Part shown: one piece after another, positions 15,787-23,151 of the stretch
How the letters are laid out: each line of letters begins with the position of its first letter
Position numbering within the stretch: position 1 is the first letter of the stretch
NCBI GenBank assembly: GCA_900321005.1
Contig: ONUF01000030.1
Coordinates: 1-39,330 of the forward strand
Reading direction: 5' to 3'
Source: an uncultured Bacteroidales bacterium
GTDB taxonomy: Bacteria; Bacteroidota; Bacteroidia; Bacteroidales; Paludibacteraceae
Length of the DNA stretch: 39,330 nt
Notes under the pieces: model-generated
What the model was told of the DNA's origin: nothing
Seen by the model: the letters and a program-made list of their open reading frames with translations, nothing else
The model's database searches: none
Translations under genes and position numbers: made by a program

Positions 15787-18521
15787 GATCATTCTTACAA
15801 CAAACCGCGCAATCCATCATCGCGCATATCGAATGGAGTCAGTTGAGTAACACCACGCTCGTGTTGCCGTCCCACCGCGCCGGATTAGTGCTGAAAAACG
15901 AACTGATGCGCTTGCAGCAGGAGCAAAACCGCAAGGCTATCTGGTCGCCCGATGTGAAGACGCTCACCCAACTGCAGGACGCCCTCAGTCCGCTCTATAC
16001 CGAAGACGAACTCTTTACCGTCGTGCGTCTCTACCGCCATTACCGCCGCCTCAACGAAGGCGACACGGACCTCATGCCGCTCGATATGTTCTACGGATGG
16101 GGACGCCAGATGATTGCCGACTTCACCAATGTCGATGCGTCCATGCCCGCGGAGCAGGTGGCCAATTTCTTCGACAACGCCATCGCTGCGAATACCTTGG
16201 AACAACTGCAACTCGATGCGGACACCCGCGAACGACTCAACAGCCTCGTTAACCCCAACGCGCAGCACGGCGCCGATTCGATATACAGCCGCTATGCCGT
16301 CATCTGGGATCAACTCTATGCGTTGTACCAGGCGCTGCATGACGAACTCGCGGCGGAGCAGAAAGGCTACGCCGGAATGCGCCAACGGGCGGTTATCGAG
16401 CATTGGGATGAGGACTCGGTGCAGAAACAGATAGCAGGCCGTACGTATATCTTTGTGGGCTTTAACTACCTGCTGCCCGTGGAGCGCGAACTGATGGAGA
16501 AACTCAAAGCGAACGGTCAAGCAATGTTTTATTGGGACTTTGTGCCGGATTTCCGGACCAACAACAAAGCCTTCCATTTCGCCCGACTCAACAGCAGTAT
16601 CTTGGGTAATAGCGCACCCGAGACCGCTGCGTTCTCGCAGGCTCAATTCCCGAAAGACATTACCGTCATGGCTTGCCCTTCGCGCGAGTCACAAGCGCAG
16701 TTTGTGCACCAATGGTTACTGGCCAACTACACGGCGCATGGGCAGAAAGTGGGAGTCGTCATCTGCGACGAGTCGATGCTTGAATCTGTTATCTACACCA
16801 TTCCGGCAATCACGCTGGAAGGCGAGACCGAACCCGAACCCGTCAATATCACGAAGGGTTTTCCGCTGCGAAACACCGCCGTCTATGCCCGCACGCTCGC
16901 GTGGTTGTATGACAAGAAAAACGGTCAGGCCGAAGACCTTGTCGCGCCGGAGGTAATTGATGGTTTATTGGAGGCGCTTTTCCCGGAAAATCCGGAGAAT
17001 CCGGACACTCCGGAAACTCCGGACTCCTCGGATTCCTCCGATACAATGAACTGGAAGGACCTGCTGATCTTGGAGTCCGAGTACCAGGTGCGCAAGATCG
17101 CAAACCAGATGCGCTTGCTCATCACGAACGGCCTGGGCGATGTGCCGTTCACGCTCAAACTGCTGCGGCTGTTGATGCGCCGCACGATGGAGAATGTCAC
17201 CATGCCTTTCCACGGCGAACCCATCACGGATATCCAGATTATGGGTGTGCTCGAGACGCGTATGCTGGACTTCGATAAGTTGCTGATTCTCAATGCCGAC
17301 GAGGGTGTCATCCCGCAGCATCAGACGGATAACAGTTTCATCCCGTACTACTTGCGCAAAGCGTACTCGATGCAGACGCCCGACGAGAAAGCGACGATAT
17401 ACGCCTATAACTTCTTCCGTCTCATCAGCCGCACCGGACATGCTACCGTGCTATACACCACGACCGAAGGGGCGGAGAACAGCAAAGGAATGTCGCGGTT
17501 TGTGATGCAGATGCTCTACTCGCCGGAATTTAACGTGCAGAAACAGAGCCTGCAAGAACCGAATATCTTGCCCGATATCGACGATGCACGGCTGGGCACA
17601 AGCGGCAAGACCTTCGCGTCTATTCATCCGAACCATCTCTCGCCCAGCGCCATCAATACCTATATCGAATGCCCGCGGAAGTTCTGCCTGCAATATATCC
17701 AAGGTCTGAAAGGCGAAGAGAAAGAAGACGTGCAATTCACGCCGGCGGAGTTGGGTACCTATGTCCACGCCTCGATGGAGTATCTGTACAAGCACTATCT
17801 GGGTTGCGACAACACGCACCCCGTGCGCGTCACGCCCGAACAGATAGCGGCTATCAGCGACAGCGCGCACTTGGAGGAAGCTTTGCTTCATGCCTATGAA
17901 CAAGTCGGCAAACACGTGCCTGTAGAACACTTGAGCGAGAACGAGATCATCATGCGCTTTGTGCTCAACATCCTCGAGCGCGACCAAGCGGATGCGGCAA
18001 TAGGTTTGCAGATCTACCTGCTCGAAGCCCCGCGCTATTTCCAAATGGACGTGGAAGGAATAGGACCGCTGCGTATAGGCGGTATCATCGACCGGCTGGA
18101 TATCTACGGTCCGGAAGGACAAGAGAAAATACGCGTAGTGGACTATAAATCAGGCGGTTACAACGCCGTACGGCTCGCCGCTTCGACGGAACAATGGATG
18201 GAGCAACCGGAGAAGAACTATGTGCGTCAGACGCTGATGTACAGTCATGCCGTGATGGTGAACGAAGCCTTGGATCTGCCGATCGAGCCGAACCTCTTTT
18301 TCTGCAGTCATAAACTGACCGACTTGCCTACGACGGTGAAGGTCGATAAGGCGGAAGTGACGAACTACCGTGACATCCAAGACACTTTCTTGCCGGCATT
18401 GCAGGCCAAGATCCAAGAGATCGCTACCGTTGCCGAATTCCCGCCCTGCGAGGAGAGTAAGTGCAAGAGTTTCTGTCCCTTCCTCACCCTCTGCCGCCGC
18501 TCTGTCCGTCCGATGGATTAA
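15783..18521 (+). CDS. addB: AddB-like PD-(D/E)XK nuclease subunit
   Basis: Second half of the helicase-nuclease complex. The 912-residue protein has a weak helicase-like N-terminal part (LPSHRAGLVLKNEL replaces a true P-loop, as in Bacteroidota AddB-like proteins). Its C-terminal nuclease carries the IDRLDIYG and VVDYKSGG motifs (about 785). Cysteines in IECPRKFC (about 627) and in CKSFCPFLTLC near the end fit the 4Fe-4S staple known from AddB. A 9-bp array (16982-17044) encodes a Pro/Glu/Asp/Ser/Thr-rich insert at about 400-420. The start overlaps the addA stop; the longer frame beginning at 15651 is not used. Confidence 0.88.
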   Translation: MRSFLQQTAQSIIAHIEWSQLSNTTLVLPSHRAGLVLKNELMRLQQEQNRKAIWSPDVKTLTQLQDALSPLYTEDELFTVVRLYRHYRRLNEGDTDLMPLDMFYGWGRQMIADFTNVDASMPAEQVANFFDNAIAANTLEQLQLDADTRERLNSLVNPNAQHGADSIYSRYAVIWDQLYALYQALHDELAAEQKGYAGMRQRAVIEHWDEDSVQKQIAGRTYIFVGFNYLLPVERELMEKLKANGQAMFYWDFVPDFRTNNKAFHFARLNSSILGNSAPETAAFSQAQFPKDITVMACPSRESQAQFVHQWLLANYTAHGQKVGVVICDESMLESVIYTIPAITLEGETEPEPVNITKGFPLRNTAVYARTLAWLYDKKNGQAEDLVAPEVIDGLLEALFPENPENPDTPETPDSSDSSDTMNWKDLLILESEYQVRKIANQMRLLITNGLGDVPFTLKLLRLLMRRTMENVTMPFHGEPITDIQIMGVLETRMLDFDKLLILNADEGVIPQHQTDNSFIPYYLRKAYSMQTPDEKATIYAYNFFRLISRTGHATVLYTTTEGAENSKGMSRFVMQMLYSPEFNVQKQSLQEPNILPDIDDARLGTSGKTFASIHPNHLSPSAINTYIECPRKFCLQYIQGLKGEEKEDVQFTPAELGTYVHASMEYLYKHYLGCDNTHPVRVTPEQIAAISDSAHLEEALLHAYEQVGKHVPVEHLSENEIIMRFVLNILERDQADAAIGLQIYLLEAPRYFQMDVEGIGPLRIGGIIDRLDIYGPEGQEKIRVVDYKSGGYNAVRLAASTEQWMEQPEKNYVRQTLMYSHAVMVNEALDLPIEPNLFFCSHKLTDLPTTVKVDKAEVTNYRDIQDTFLPALQAKIQEIATVAEFPPCEESKCKSFCPFLTLCRRSVRPMD
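16982..17044. repeat. 9-bp tandem array inside addB
   Basis: Seven 9-base units of TCCGGANAN type (63 bases, 21 codons) encode triplets such as Pro-Glu-Asn, Pro-Asp-Thr and Ser-Asp-Ser. The reading frame is kept because the unit is a multiple of three. Confidence 0.9.
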
Positions 18522-18588
18522 CACAGAGTAGTTATTTTTCGCTTTGTTGTTTGGGGGACTCGCGGTGTAGGCGGTTTACCGCTTCGTT

Positions 18589-18719
18589 GTCCTCGCTCTG
18601 CGCGAGGACGAGTTATCCCGTATCGTCCCTCGTCTTTGTAAACACAAACGCCGAGGGCCCGCCCGATACGGATAAAGGCGGAGCCTTCTTCTGTTCATTT
18701 CAGGGCGATTTAATCGCCC
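18589..18719. other. Cluster of strong hairpins after addB
   Basis: Three hairpins in 131 bases: 18589-18595 with 18603-18609 (7 bp); a composite one with outer stem 18618-18625/18664-18671 (8 bp), middle stem 18627-18632/18652-18657 (6 bp) and inner stem 18635-18639/18644-18648 (5 bp); and 18703-18708 with 18714-18719 around a short loop. None has a clear T-run right after it. They may protect or end the addAB message, or form an RNA of their own. Confidence 0.65.
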
Positions 18720-18743
18720 GCTTAATCTTTTTTTCGCATATAT

Positions 18744-18774
18744 TTGCATATTCCAATTATTTTTTGTACCTTTG
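18744..18774 (+). promoter_or_regulatory. Promoter of the 18.8-kb RNA, with -7 dyad
   Basis: TTG at 18744-18746, 20 bases, TACCTTTG at 18767-18774; the extended -33 reads TTGCATAT. The -7 is part of an inverted repeat, ACCTTTGC (18768-18775) and GCAAAGGT (18780-18787), with a 4-base centre, as at dxs. Confidence 0.85.
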
Positions 18775-18779
18775 CAGCC

Positions 18780-19078
18780 GCAAAGGTTTTTAATAACCTT
18801 CGTCGTCAGCTGCCCAAGACGTAAAATAGGGTGACATTATTAAAGGCGTTTATTGACGCTTGTTTTGGAAACCTGGAATCCTGCAAAATTTCACACCCCG
18901 AAACAAGATAGTGCAATAAACGTTCTCGTGGATATGTTATATTCAGTTCCCGCCAGTATGAGGGTGGGAAGGTGATACATATCGGGCGTGGACGTTATTG
19001 TTTATTCTTGGTTGTAGGGTCTTGCAGGAACCTCAGGTTTAGGAATAAGCGTGGATAACATTCACGCTTTTTATTTTG
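18780..19078 (+). ncRNA. Structured RNA candidate, about 300 nt
   Basis: The region has a clear promoter, a terminator and no convincing reading frame, but extensive pairing. An outer stem joins 18869-18875 to 19034-19040 and 18879-18886 to 19022-19029. Inside is a long hairpin: 18915-18921 with 19000-19006, 18931-18937 with 18977-18983, and 18947-18954 with 18963-18970, capped by an 8-base loop. A first small hairpin is at 18783-18800. An alternative stem of CTTGTTT (18859-18865) with AAACAAG (18901-18907) competes with the outer one. It lacks tmRNA, RNase P and SRP hallmarks. Size and the long bulged hairpin would suit a 6S-like or Bacteroidales-specific RNA, but I cannot confirm an identity. 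Confidence 0.65.
19047..19078 (+). terminator. Terminator of the structured RNA
   Basis: AAGCGTG (19047-19053) pairs with CACGCTT (19063-19069) around a 9-base loop, followed by a T-rich tail. The 151 bases from 19079 to the next gene are AT-rich with one small hairpin; I find no canonical promoter in them. Confidence 0.75.
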
Positions 19079-19229
19079 TATGTGTGCCATTTGGCAAGGT
19101 ATTGCCTTCGAGATTACCACGAGATTACCCTTATTTGCTCCCGATAAGTGTTTTGTAATTTGCTTTAAATCATGCATTTATAGAAGAAAAATAATAACCA
19201 ATAATATTAACTTCTAAAATCAAATTATT

Positions 19230-20933
19230 ATGAGAAATTTTACCCTTAGAATTAATCTTGCCCTTGAGGCTAAGATGAAATTATTTATTCTTTTCCTTGC
19301 GCTTGTAGCAAGCATAGGAACCAATGTTGCTTCTGATACCAAAGTAGGTAGCATTTGGTATATTTTTGATAGCAGCACCAAAACAGCATCTGTCACTTAC
19401 CGAGGCTCTGCTTCCAACTCCTATATAGGTGAATATAGCGGTTCCCTAACAATTCCATCTACTGTTATGTACAACTCCGTCACTTATAGTGTTACAAGCA
19501 TTGGAGATGATGCTTTCTCGGCTTGCTCCGGTCTGACCTCTGTGACTATTCCCAACAGCGTCACAAGTATTGGAGATTATGCTTTTTATGGTTGCTCCGG
19601 TCTAACGAGCATATCCCTTCCAAATAGCATCAAAAGTATTGGCCATCAAGCATTTATGGGTTGTGAATCACTCTCCTCATTTGATATTCCTGAGAGTGTT
19701 AACGCATTAGGCAATGCTGTTTGGGCAGGTTGTCTTTCCCTAAAAACACTATTCGTTCCAAAATCGGTTAATACTACTATCATTCAAGATACTCATGGAT
19801 TCTCCCTTTCTGTTTCCCCATTTAGAGGTATAACCATTAGTTCAAAAGAAGGCGCGATGCCTTCAGAAGGCGCTTTTACTGCTTTTATAGTGGATCCGGA
19901 AAATCCTATTTATACGGCTATAGATGGTGTGCTGTATGATAAAAACATGACCAAACTTTTGCAATTTCCTGGTGCAAAAAAGGATGTATATACTATCCCG
20001 GAAAGCGTTATTTATATTGAAGATTATGCCTTTTATGGAAATCTAATATTAACCGAACTTAATCTTCCGCGAAATGTAAGAGTGATTGGAGATAGAGCAT
20101 TTGCTTACATGGTGAATCTTAAAACGCTTCATTTGCCGGAAGAATTGGTTAAAATAGGAGAAGGAGGCTTTTTGGGATGCTCCAACATAGAGGAACTTAC
20201 ATTTGGCAGTAAACTACAATCTATCAGCAGTAACGCATTTACATTGAATATTAATAAATGTAAAAGCATCACGTGCTTCGCGAACCAAGTGCCTACATTG
20301 GAAAAAAACTATGCTCCTGCCATTATGGTTGGAAAATCTACTGGAAACATATGGGATAACTGGGAAAATGTACCACCCTCGGCTTTAACCGTTTATGTCC
20401 CTCAGGAAAGTATAGGTGATTATATAATGGATGAAAACTGGGGTCAATTTACCATTCTTCCTATAACAGCCCAGCAGACGAATGTCGAAGACCTCATAGT
20501 TGTACCATCTACCAACACTGTAGATTGCTCTTGGCCTGCTGTTTCCGGCGCTGCAACCTACGAGTTGGTTATTAAGGACAAGAGTGGAAACCTTATTTGT
20601 ACCTTGATCTTCAATGCACAAGGTCAATTGACACAATTAGCCTTTAGCGCTCCTGCACGCGACAATGCACCCGAGCAAACCCAATCTGCCGGCTTCCATT
20701 TCACTGTCACCGGTTTAAATAGTGGTACGGGCTATGATTTGTCCCTCACTGCCAAGAATGAGAGTGGACAGGAAATAGACAAGAAGAATGTTTCCTTCCA
20801 TACTAATATAGCGACATCCATCGAAGACGTCCTTGTCAATTCTGACAAATCTGTCAAAGTTCTTCACGACGGTCAGATTTACATCCTCCGTGGCGACCAC
20901 ATCTTCGACGCTCAAGGAAAGATGATAAAGTAG
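19230..20933 (+). CDS. Secreted BspA-like leucine-rich repeat protein
   Basis: A likely surface or secreted adhesion-type protein. The 567-residue product has a hydrophobic signal segment at about residues 16-34; translation could begin at Met1 or Met16 (19275). LRR_5 (BspA, Treponema pallidum-type) repeats fill about 85-180 and 265-340, with the pattern SIGDxAFxxCSGLTSVxIPxSV. A fibronectin-III-like domain follows (about 425-525). The final 40 residues (TSIEDV...GQIYILRG...DAQGKMIK) resemble the short C-terminal sorting tails of type IX secretion cargo. Codon use is visibly AT-richer than in the neighbouring genes, hinting at transfer or a variable locus. No obvious partner genes; it follows the RNA region. 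Confidence 0.85.
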   Translation: MRNFTLRINLALEAKMKLFILFLALVASIGTNVASDTKVGSIWYIFDSSTKTASVTYRGSASNSYIGEYSGSLTIPSTVMYNSVTYSVTSIGDDAFSACSGLTSVTIPNSVTSIGDYAFYGCSGLTSISLPNSIKSIGHQAFMGCESLSSFDIPESVNALGNAVWAGCLSLKTLFVPKSVNTTIIQDTHGFSLSVSPFRGITISSKEGAMPSEGAFTAFIVDPENPIYTAIDGVLYDKNMTKLLQFPGAKKDVYTIPESVIYIEDYAFYGNLILTELNLPRNVRVIGDRAFAYMVNLKTLHLPEELVKIGEGGFLGCSNIEELTFGSKLQSISSNAFTLNINKCKSITCFANQVPTLEKNYAPAIMVGKSTGNIWDNWENVPPSALTVYVPQESIGDYIMDENWGQFTILPITAQQTNVEDLIVVPSTNTVDCSWPAVSGAATYELVIKDKSGNLICTLIFNAQGQLTQLAFSAPARDNAPEQTQSAGFHFTVTGLNSGTGYDLSLTAKNESGQEIDKKNVSFHTNIATSIEDVLVNSDKSVKVLHDGQIYILRGDHIFDAQGKMIK

Positions 20934-20949
20934 AATCCCTTTTAGTGCA

Positions 20950-20985
20950 AAAAATGGCATACAAATTTGCGTATGTCATTTTTTT
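20950..20985. terminator. Terminator after the LRR gene, possibly bidirectional
   Basis: A 13-bp stem, AAAAATG (20950-20956) and CATAC (20958-20962) with GTATG (20971-20975) and CATTTTT (20977-20983), one G-T pair and an 8-base loop. Flanked by A and T runs. It overlaps the -33 element of the next promoter. Confidence 0.8.
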
Positions 20986-20997
20986 GTTGTACCTTTG
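20967..20997 (+). promoter_or_regulatory. Promoter of a possible small RNA
   Basis: TTG at 20967-20969, 20 bases, TACCTTTG at 20990-20997; the extended -33 reads TTGCGTAT. Transcription should start near 21001. Confidence 0.8.
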
Positions 20998-21001
20998 CAG
21001 C

Positions 21002-21106
21002 TGAATTGAGAAATGAAATCCCCTCATCTCAATTGACACATTGCTGACATTAGATTGCCCTTGCCGGGCACAACGAAATTCCCTCGATGCAAAATCGAGG
21101 TTTTAT
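21002..21106 (+). ncRNA. Possible small RNA, about 105 nt
   Basis: Right after a canonical promoter come three hairpins: AATTGAG/CTCAATT (21004-21010 with 21028-21034), TGCCC/GGGCA (21056-21060 with 21066-21070), and CCTCGAT/ATCGAGG (21082-21088 with 21094-21100) followed by TTTT, which looks like a terminator. There is no reading frame of note. It could instead be a structured or attenuating leader of the gene at 21223. Nothing else is seen in 21107-21222. Confidence 0.5.
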
Positions 21107-21222
21107 CGACCCAAAATGCATAGTAAAGGGGGTGATTTCAGGGTGATTTCGGTGTCGTTTCTGTGTGATTAGGATGATATTCAGCCCGGATGACCACAAG
21201 GTTTGCACGAGAAACTGCCAAT

Positions 21223-21711
21223 ATGACCAAAATTAAGTTTTATGCCCCGGTAAAAGAAATGAACGGGGAATTCGAAAAAGGAAGCGGTATTATTATGCGA
21301 AAAAAGAGGTACCGCGCACCCAACGGAGCAGTCCTTAAAGAGGGCGTTCAAGAGTCCTATAAGATCGTTAATCCCCGCGATTACGAGAAGAATCCGCCCA
21401 AAGGAGCCGAATTGGCAAACATCCAGCTCTTTGCTCAAACCAAACAACTCTCCTCTGCCATCATCAACTCCGCCAAAATCACAGACGAAGAACTCTCAGC
21501 GATGAGCGCCGAAAAGCGTGCGCACGTTATGAACCTGCGCGCCGACTTAGAGGATTACCGCAAGCGCTTCTACGCCCAATTCAAGCGCCCCGATCCGGAA
21601 GCGCCCTTTGAGAAGAACTTGCGCCCTGGAGCCAGCGTCCTCCGGCGCAAGCAATATGCAAAATTGGACAACTTCATCCAAGCCATCATCCGCGAGAAAC
21701 AGAAAAAATAA
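21223..21711 (+). CDS. Hypothetical basic protein
   Basis: A 162-residue, strongly charged cytosolic protein, not recognised. It has no signal peptide or membrane segment. The N-terminus (MTKIKFYAPVKEMNGEFEK) leads to a Lys/Arg-rich part with an NPRDYEKNPPKGAEL stretch, then helices rich in Glu, Arg and Ala, and a basic C-terminus (IIREKQKK). The alternative ATG at 21190 adds 11 residues. The layout loosely recalls the truncated protein at 2-364; a nucleic-acid-binding or phage-derived role is possible but unsupported. It may share transcription with the small RNA promoter upstream. Confidence 0.7.
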   Translation: MTKIKFYAPVKEMNGEFEKGSGIIMRKKRYRAPNGAVLKEGVQESYKIVNPRDYEKNPPKGAELANIQLFAQTKQLSSAIINSAKITDEELSAMSAEKRAHVMNLRADLEDYRKRFYAQFKRPDPEAPFEKNLRPGASVLRRKQYAKLDNFIQAIIREKQKK

Positions 21712-21721
21712 TACCTAACTC

Positions 21722-21752
21722 TTGCACATGTCAGAAAAAAGCAGTACTTTTG
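21722..21752 (+). promoter_or_regulatory. Promoter of the glucosaminidase-mutS2 operon, with -7 dyad
   Basis: TTG at 21722-21724, 20 bases, TACTTTTG at 21745-21752; the extended -33 reads TTGCACAT. ACTTTTGC (21746-21753) is mirrored by GCAAAAGT (21758-21765) around a 4-base centre. The leader to the ATG at 21773 is about 16 nt. Confidence 0.85.
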
Positions 21753-21772
21753 CGGTCGCAAAAGTGTTGAAT

Positions 21773-22867
21773 ATGAAAAAGAGTATATTTTTTGCCGCAT
21801 TGTGCGTCTCGATGACGCTGGCGGCGCAGAAACCGAATGAGGCCTATCTGGCTTATATCGAGCAATGGAAAGAGACGGCTATCCAACAGCAGATTGACTA
21901 CGGTGTACCTGCCGCTATCACTATGGCGCAGGCGCTGCTCGAATCCGGAGCCGGAAAGAGCGAGTTGGCCGTAAACGCCAAGAACCATTTCGGCATCAAG
22001 TGTACGAGTGACTGGTTTGGCGGCGTGTATTATCACGACGACGAGACGGCCGGAGAGTGTTTCCGTCAATACTACGACGCTGCGGAGTCGTTCAAGGACC
22101 ATTCCCTTTTCTTAAAACGTCCGCGATATGCTACGTGCTTTGAGATAGCTCCGCAGGACTATGAGGCATGGGCCTATCGCCTGCGCGACTGCGGGTATGC
22201 GACCGACTACCTCTATGCACCGAAACTGGTGAAGATCATCGAGACCTATCATCTGGATGCGTTGACGGAGGCTGCGTTGCAGTCCGATCGTCCCAAGAGT
22301 CCGGAGGTGATAGCTGCGGAACAGGAAAAAGCAGCCGCCGCGGCACATCCGAAGAAGCGTCCGCTGAAAGCGACGGTCGTCAAGAAGTCGGAGCCGATCA
22401 TGGTCGTTCATAATGATCCGGAGCCTGAGTACGTGAAGCCTTTGACCGCCAAGCAGGAGCGCGACAGTTTTTATCTGAAGCACCCCAAGCATAAATGCAA
22501 CGGCCTTACCTACGTGGTAGCTCGCGAAGAGGACACATATCCCAACGTAGCTTTCCGCTTGAACATGCGCGAGCGCGACCTGCGTGAGTACAACGATGCC
22601 CTGGGACGCGATTTGCAGAAGGGCGACCGTATCTATCTCTTTGCCAAGAAAAGAGCAGGGGACAAAGAATTCGTCTGGTCTCACACCGGTCTCTCGCTGT
22701 GGGAGTTGAGTCAGAACGAAGGAGTGACCATCGCTGCTATACAGAAACTGAACGGACTGGATCCGACGATCCGCGTTTTCCGCACGCGTCAGAAGATTTA
22801 CCTGAAGAAAGTCAAAGAAGGCTCGAAAGCCGTTGCCGGTGGTTTGGGTGTAGGAGAAGAGAAGTGA
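21773..22867 (+). CDS. Glucosaminidase with LysM domains
   Basis: A secreted peptidoglycan hydrolase of the FlgJ/endo-beta-N-acetylglucosaminidase family. The 364-residue protein has a signal peptide (MKKSIFFAALCVSMTLAAQ). A glucosaminidase domain follows (about 20-165) with AITMAQALLESGAGKSELA, which carries the catalytic Glu, and NHFGIKC. After an Ala/Lys/Glu linker come two LysM-like domains (about 245-295 and 305-350) for glycan binding. ATG at 21773 is preferred over 21722 because the promoter lies between them. Its stop overlaps the next GTG start. A role in cell-wall turnover or division is inferred from the family. Confidence 0.9.
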   Translation: MKKSIFFAALCVSMTLAAQKPNEAYLAYIEQWKETAIQQQIDYGVPAAITMAQALLESGAGKSELAVNAKNHFGIKCTSDWFGGVYYHDDETAGECFRQYYDAAESFKDHSLFLKRPRYATCFEIAPQDYEAWAYRLRDCGYATDYLYAPKLVKIIETYHLDALTEAALQSDRPKSPEVIAAEQEKAAAAAHPKKRPLKATVVKKSEPIMVVHNDPEPEYVKPLTAKQERDSFYLKHPKHKCNGLTYVVAREEDTYPNVAFRLNMRERDLREYNDALGRDLQKGDRIYLFAKKRAGDKEFVWSHTGLSLWELSQNEGVTIAAIQKLNGLDPTIRVFRTRQKIYLKKVKEGSKAVAGGLGVGEEK

Positions 22868-23151
22868 AAAACGGAGCGGACATATCGGAAGCGTTGGTCG
22901 ATTTTCTGCGTGAGAGCGGCCTGGAGCAGTCTGTGATGGATGTGCAGATTGAAGAAGTGTGGCCGCGCGTGATGGGAGAGACCGTCAAGAAACTGACACG
23001 CAGCATCGAGGTGCGCGAGGGCGTGCTATATGTACATGTCAACTCCGCCGCACTCAAGACCCAACTCTTCGAGAACCGCTTCGAACTCATCCGCAAACTC
23101 AACGAGGCTGTCGGCGCGCCGGCGCTTAAGGATTGCCGAATTTTGGGGTGA
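22864..23151 (+). CDS. DUF721 (DciA-like) protein
   Basis: A 95-residue protein of the DUF721 family, whose best-known member DciA helps load the replicative helicase in bacteria lacking DnaC; whether this short form does so is inference. The core VWPRVMGETVKKLTRSIEVREGVLYVHVNSAALKTQL matches the family: a W near the start, then beta strands ending in a helix with Leu. The start is taken as GTG at 22864, overlapping the previous stop (GTGA); a longer frame from 22699 would run inside the LysM region and lacks family support. Confidence 0.85.
   Translation: MKNGADISEALVDFLRESGLEQSVMDVQIEEVWPRVMGETVKKLTRSIEVREGVLYVHVNSAALKTQLFENRFELIRKLNEAVGAPALKDCRILG

Noticed and set aside
18780-19078. Structured RNA as tmRNA, RNase P RNA or SRP RNA
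   Set aside because: None of the conserved core sequences of these RNAs is present (no tRNA-like ends, no RNase P GAGGAAAG-type core, no SRP GGAA tetraloop helix).
18995-19177. 60-codon minus-strand frame in the RNA region
   Set aside because: Overlaps the RNA's terminator and stems, with no start context or homology.
22699-22863. Longer N-terminus for the DUF721 protein
   Set aside because: It would read through the LysM-coding part of the previous gene in another frame and has no similarity to the family; the GTG at 22864 fits the overlap pattern.
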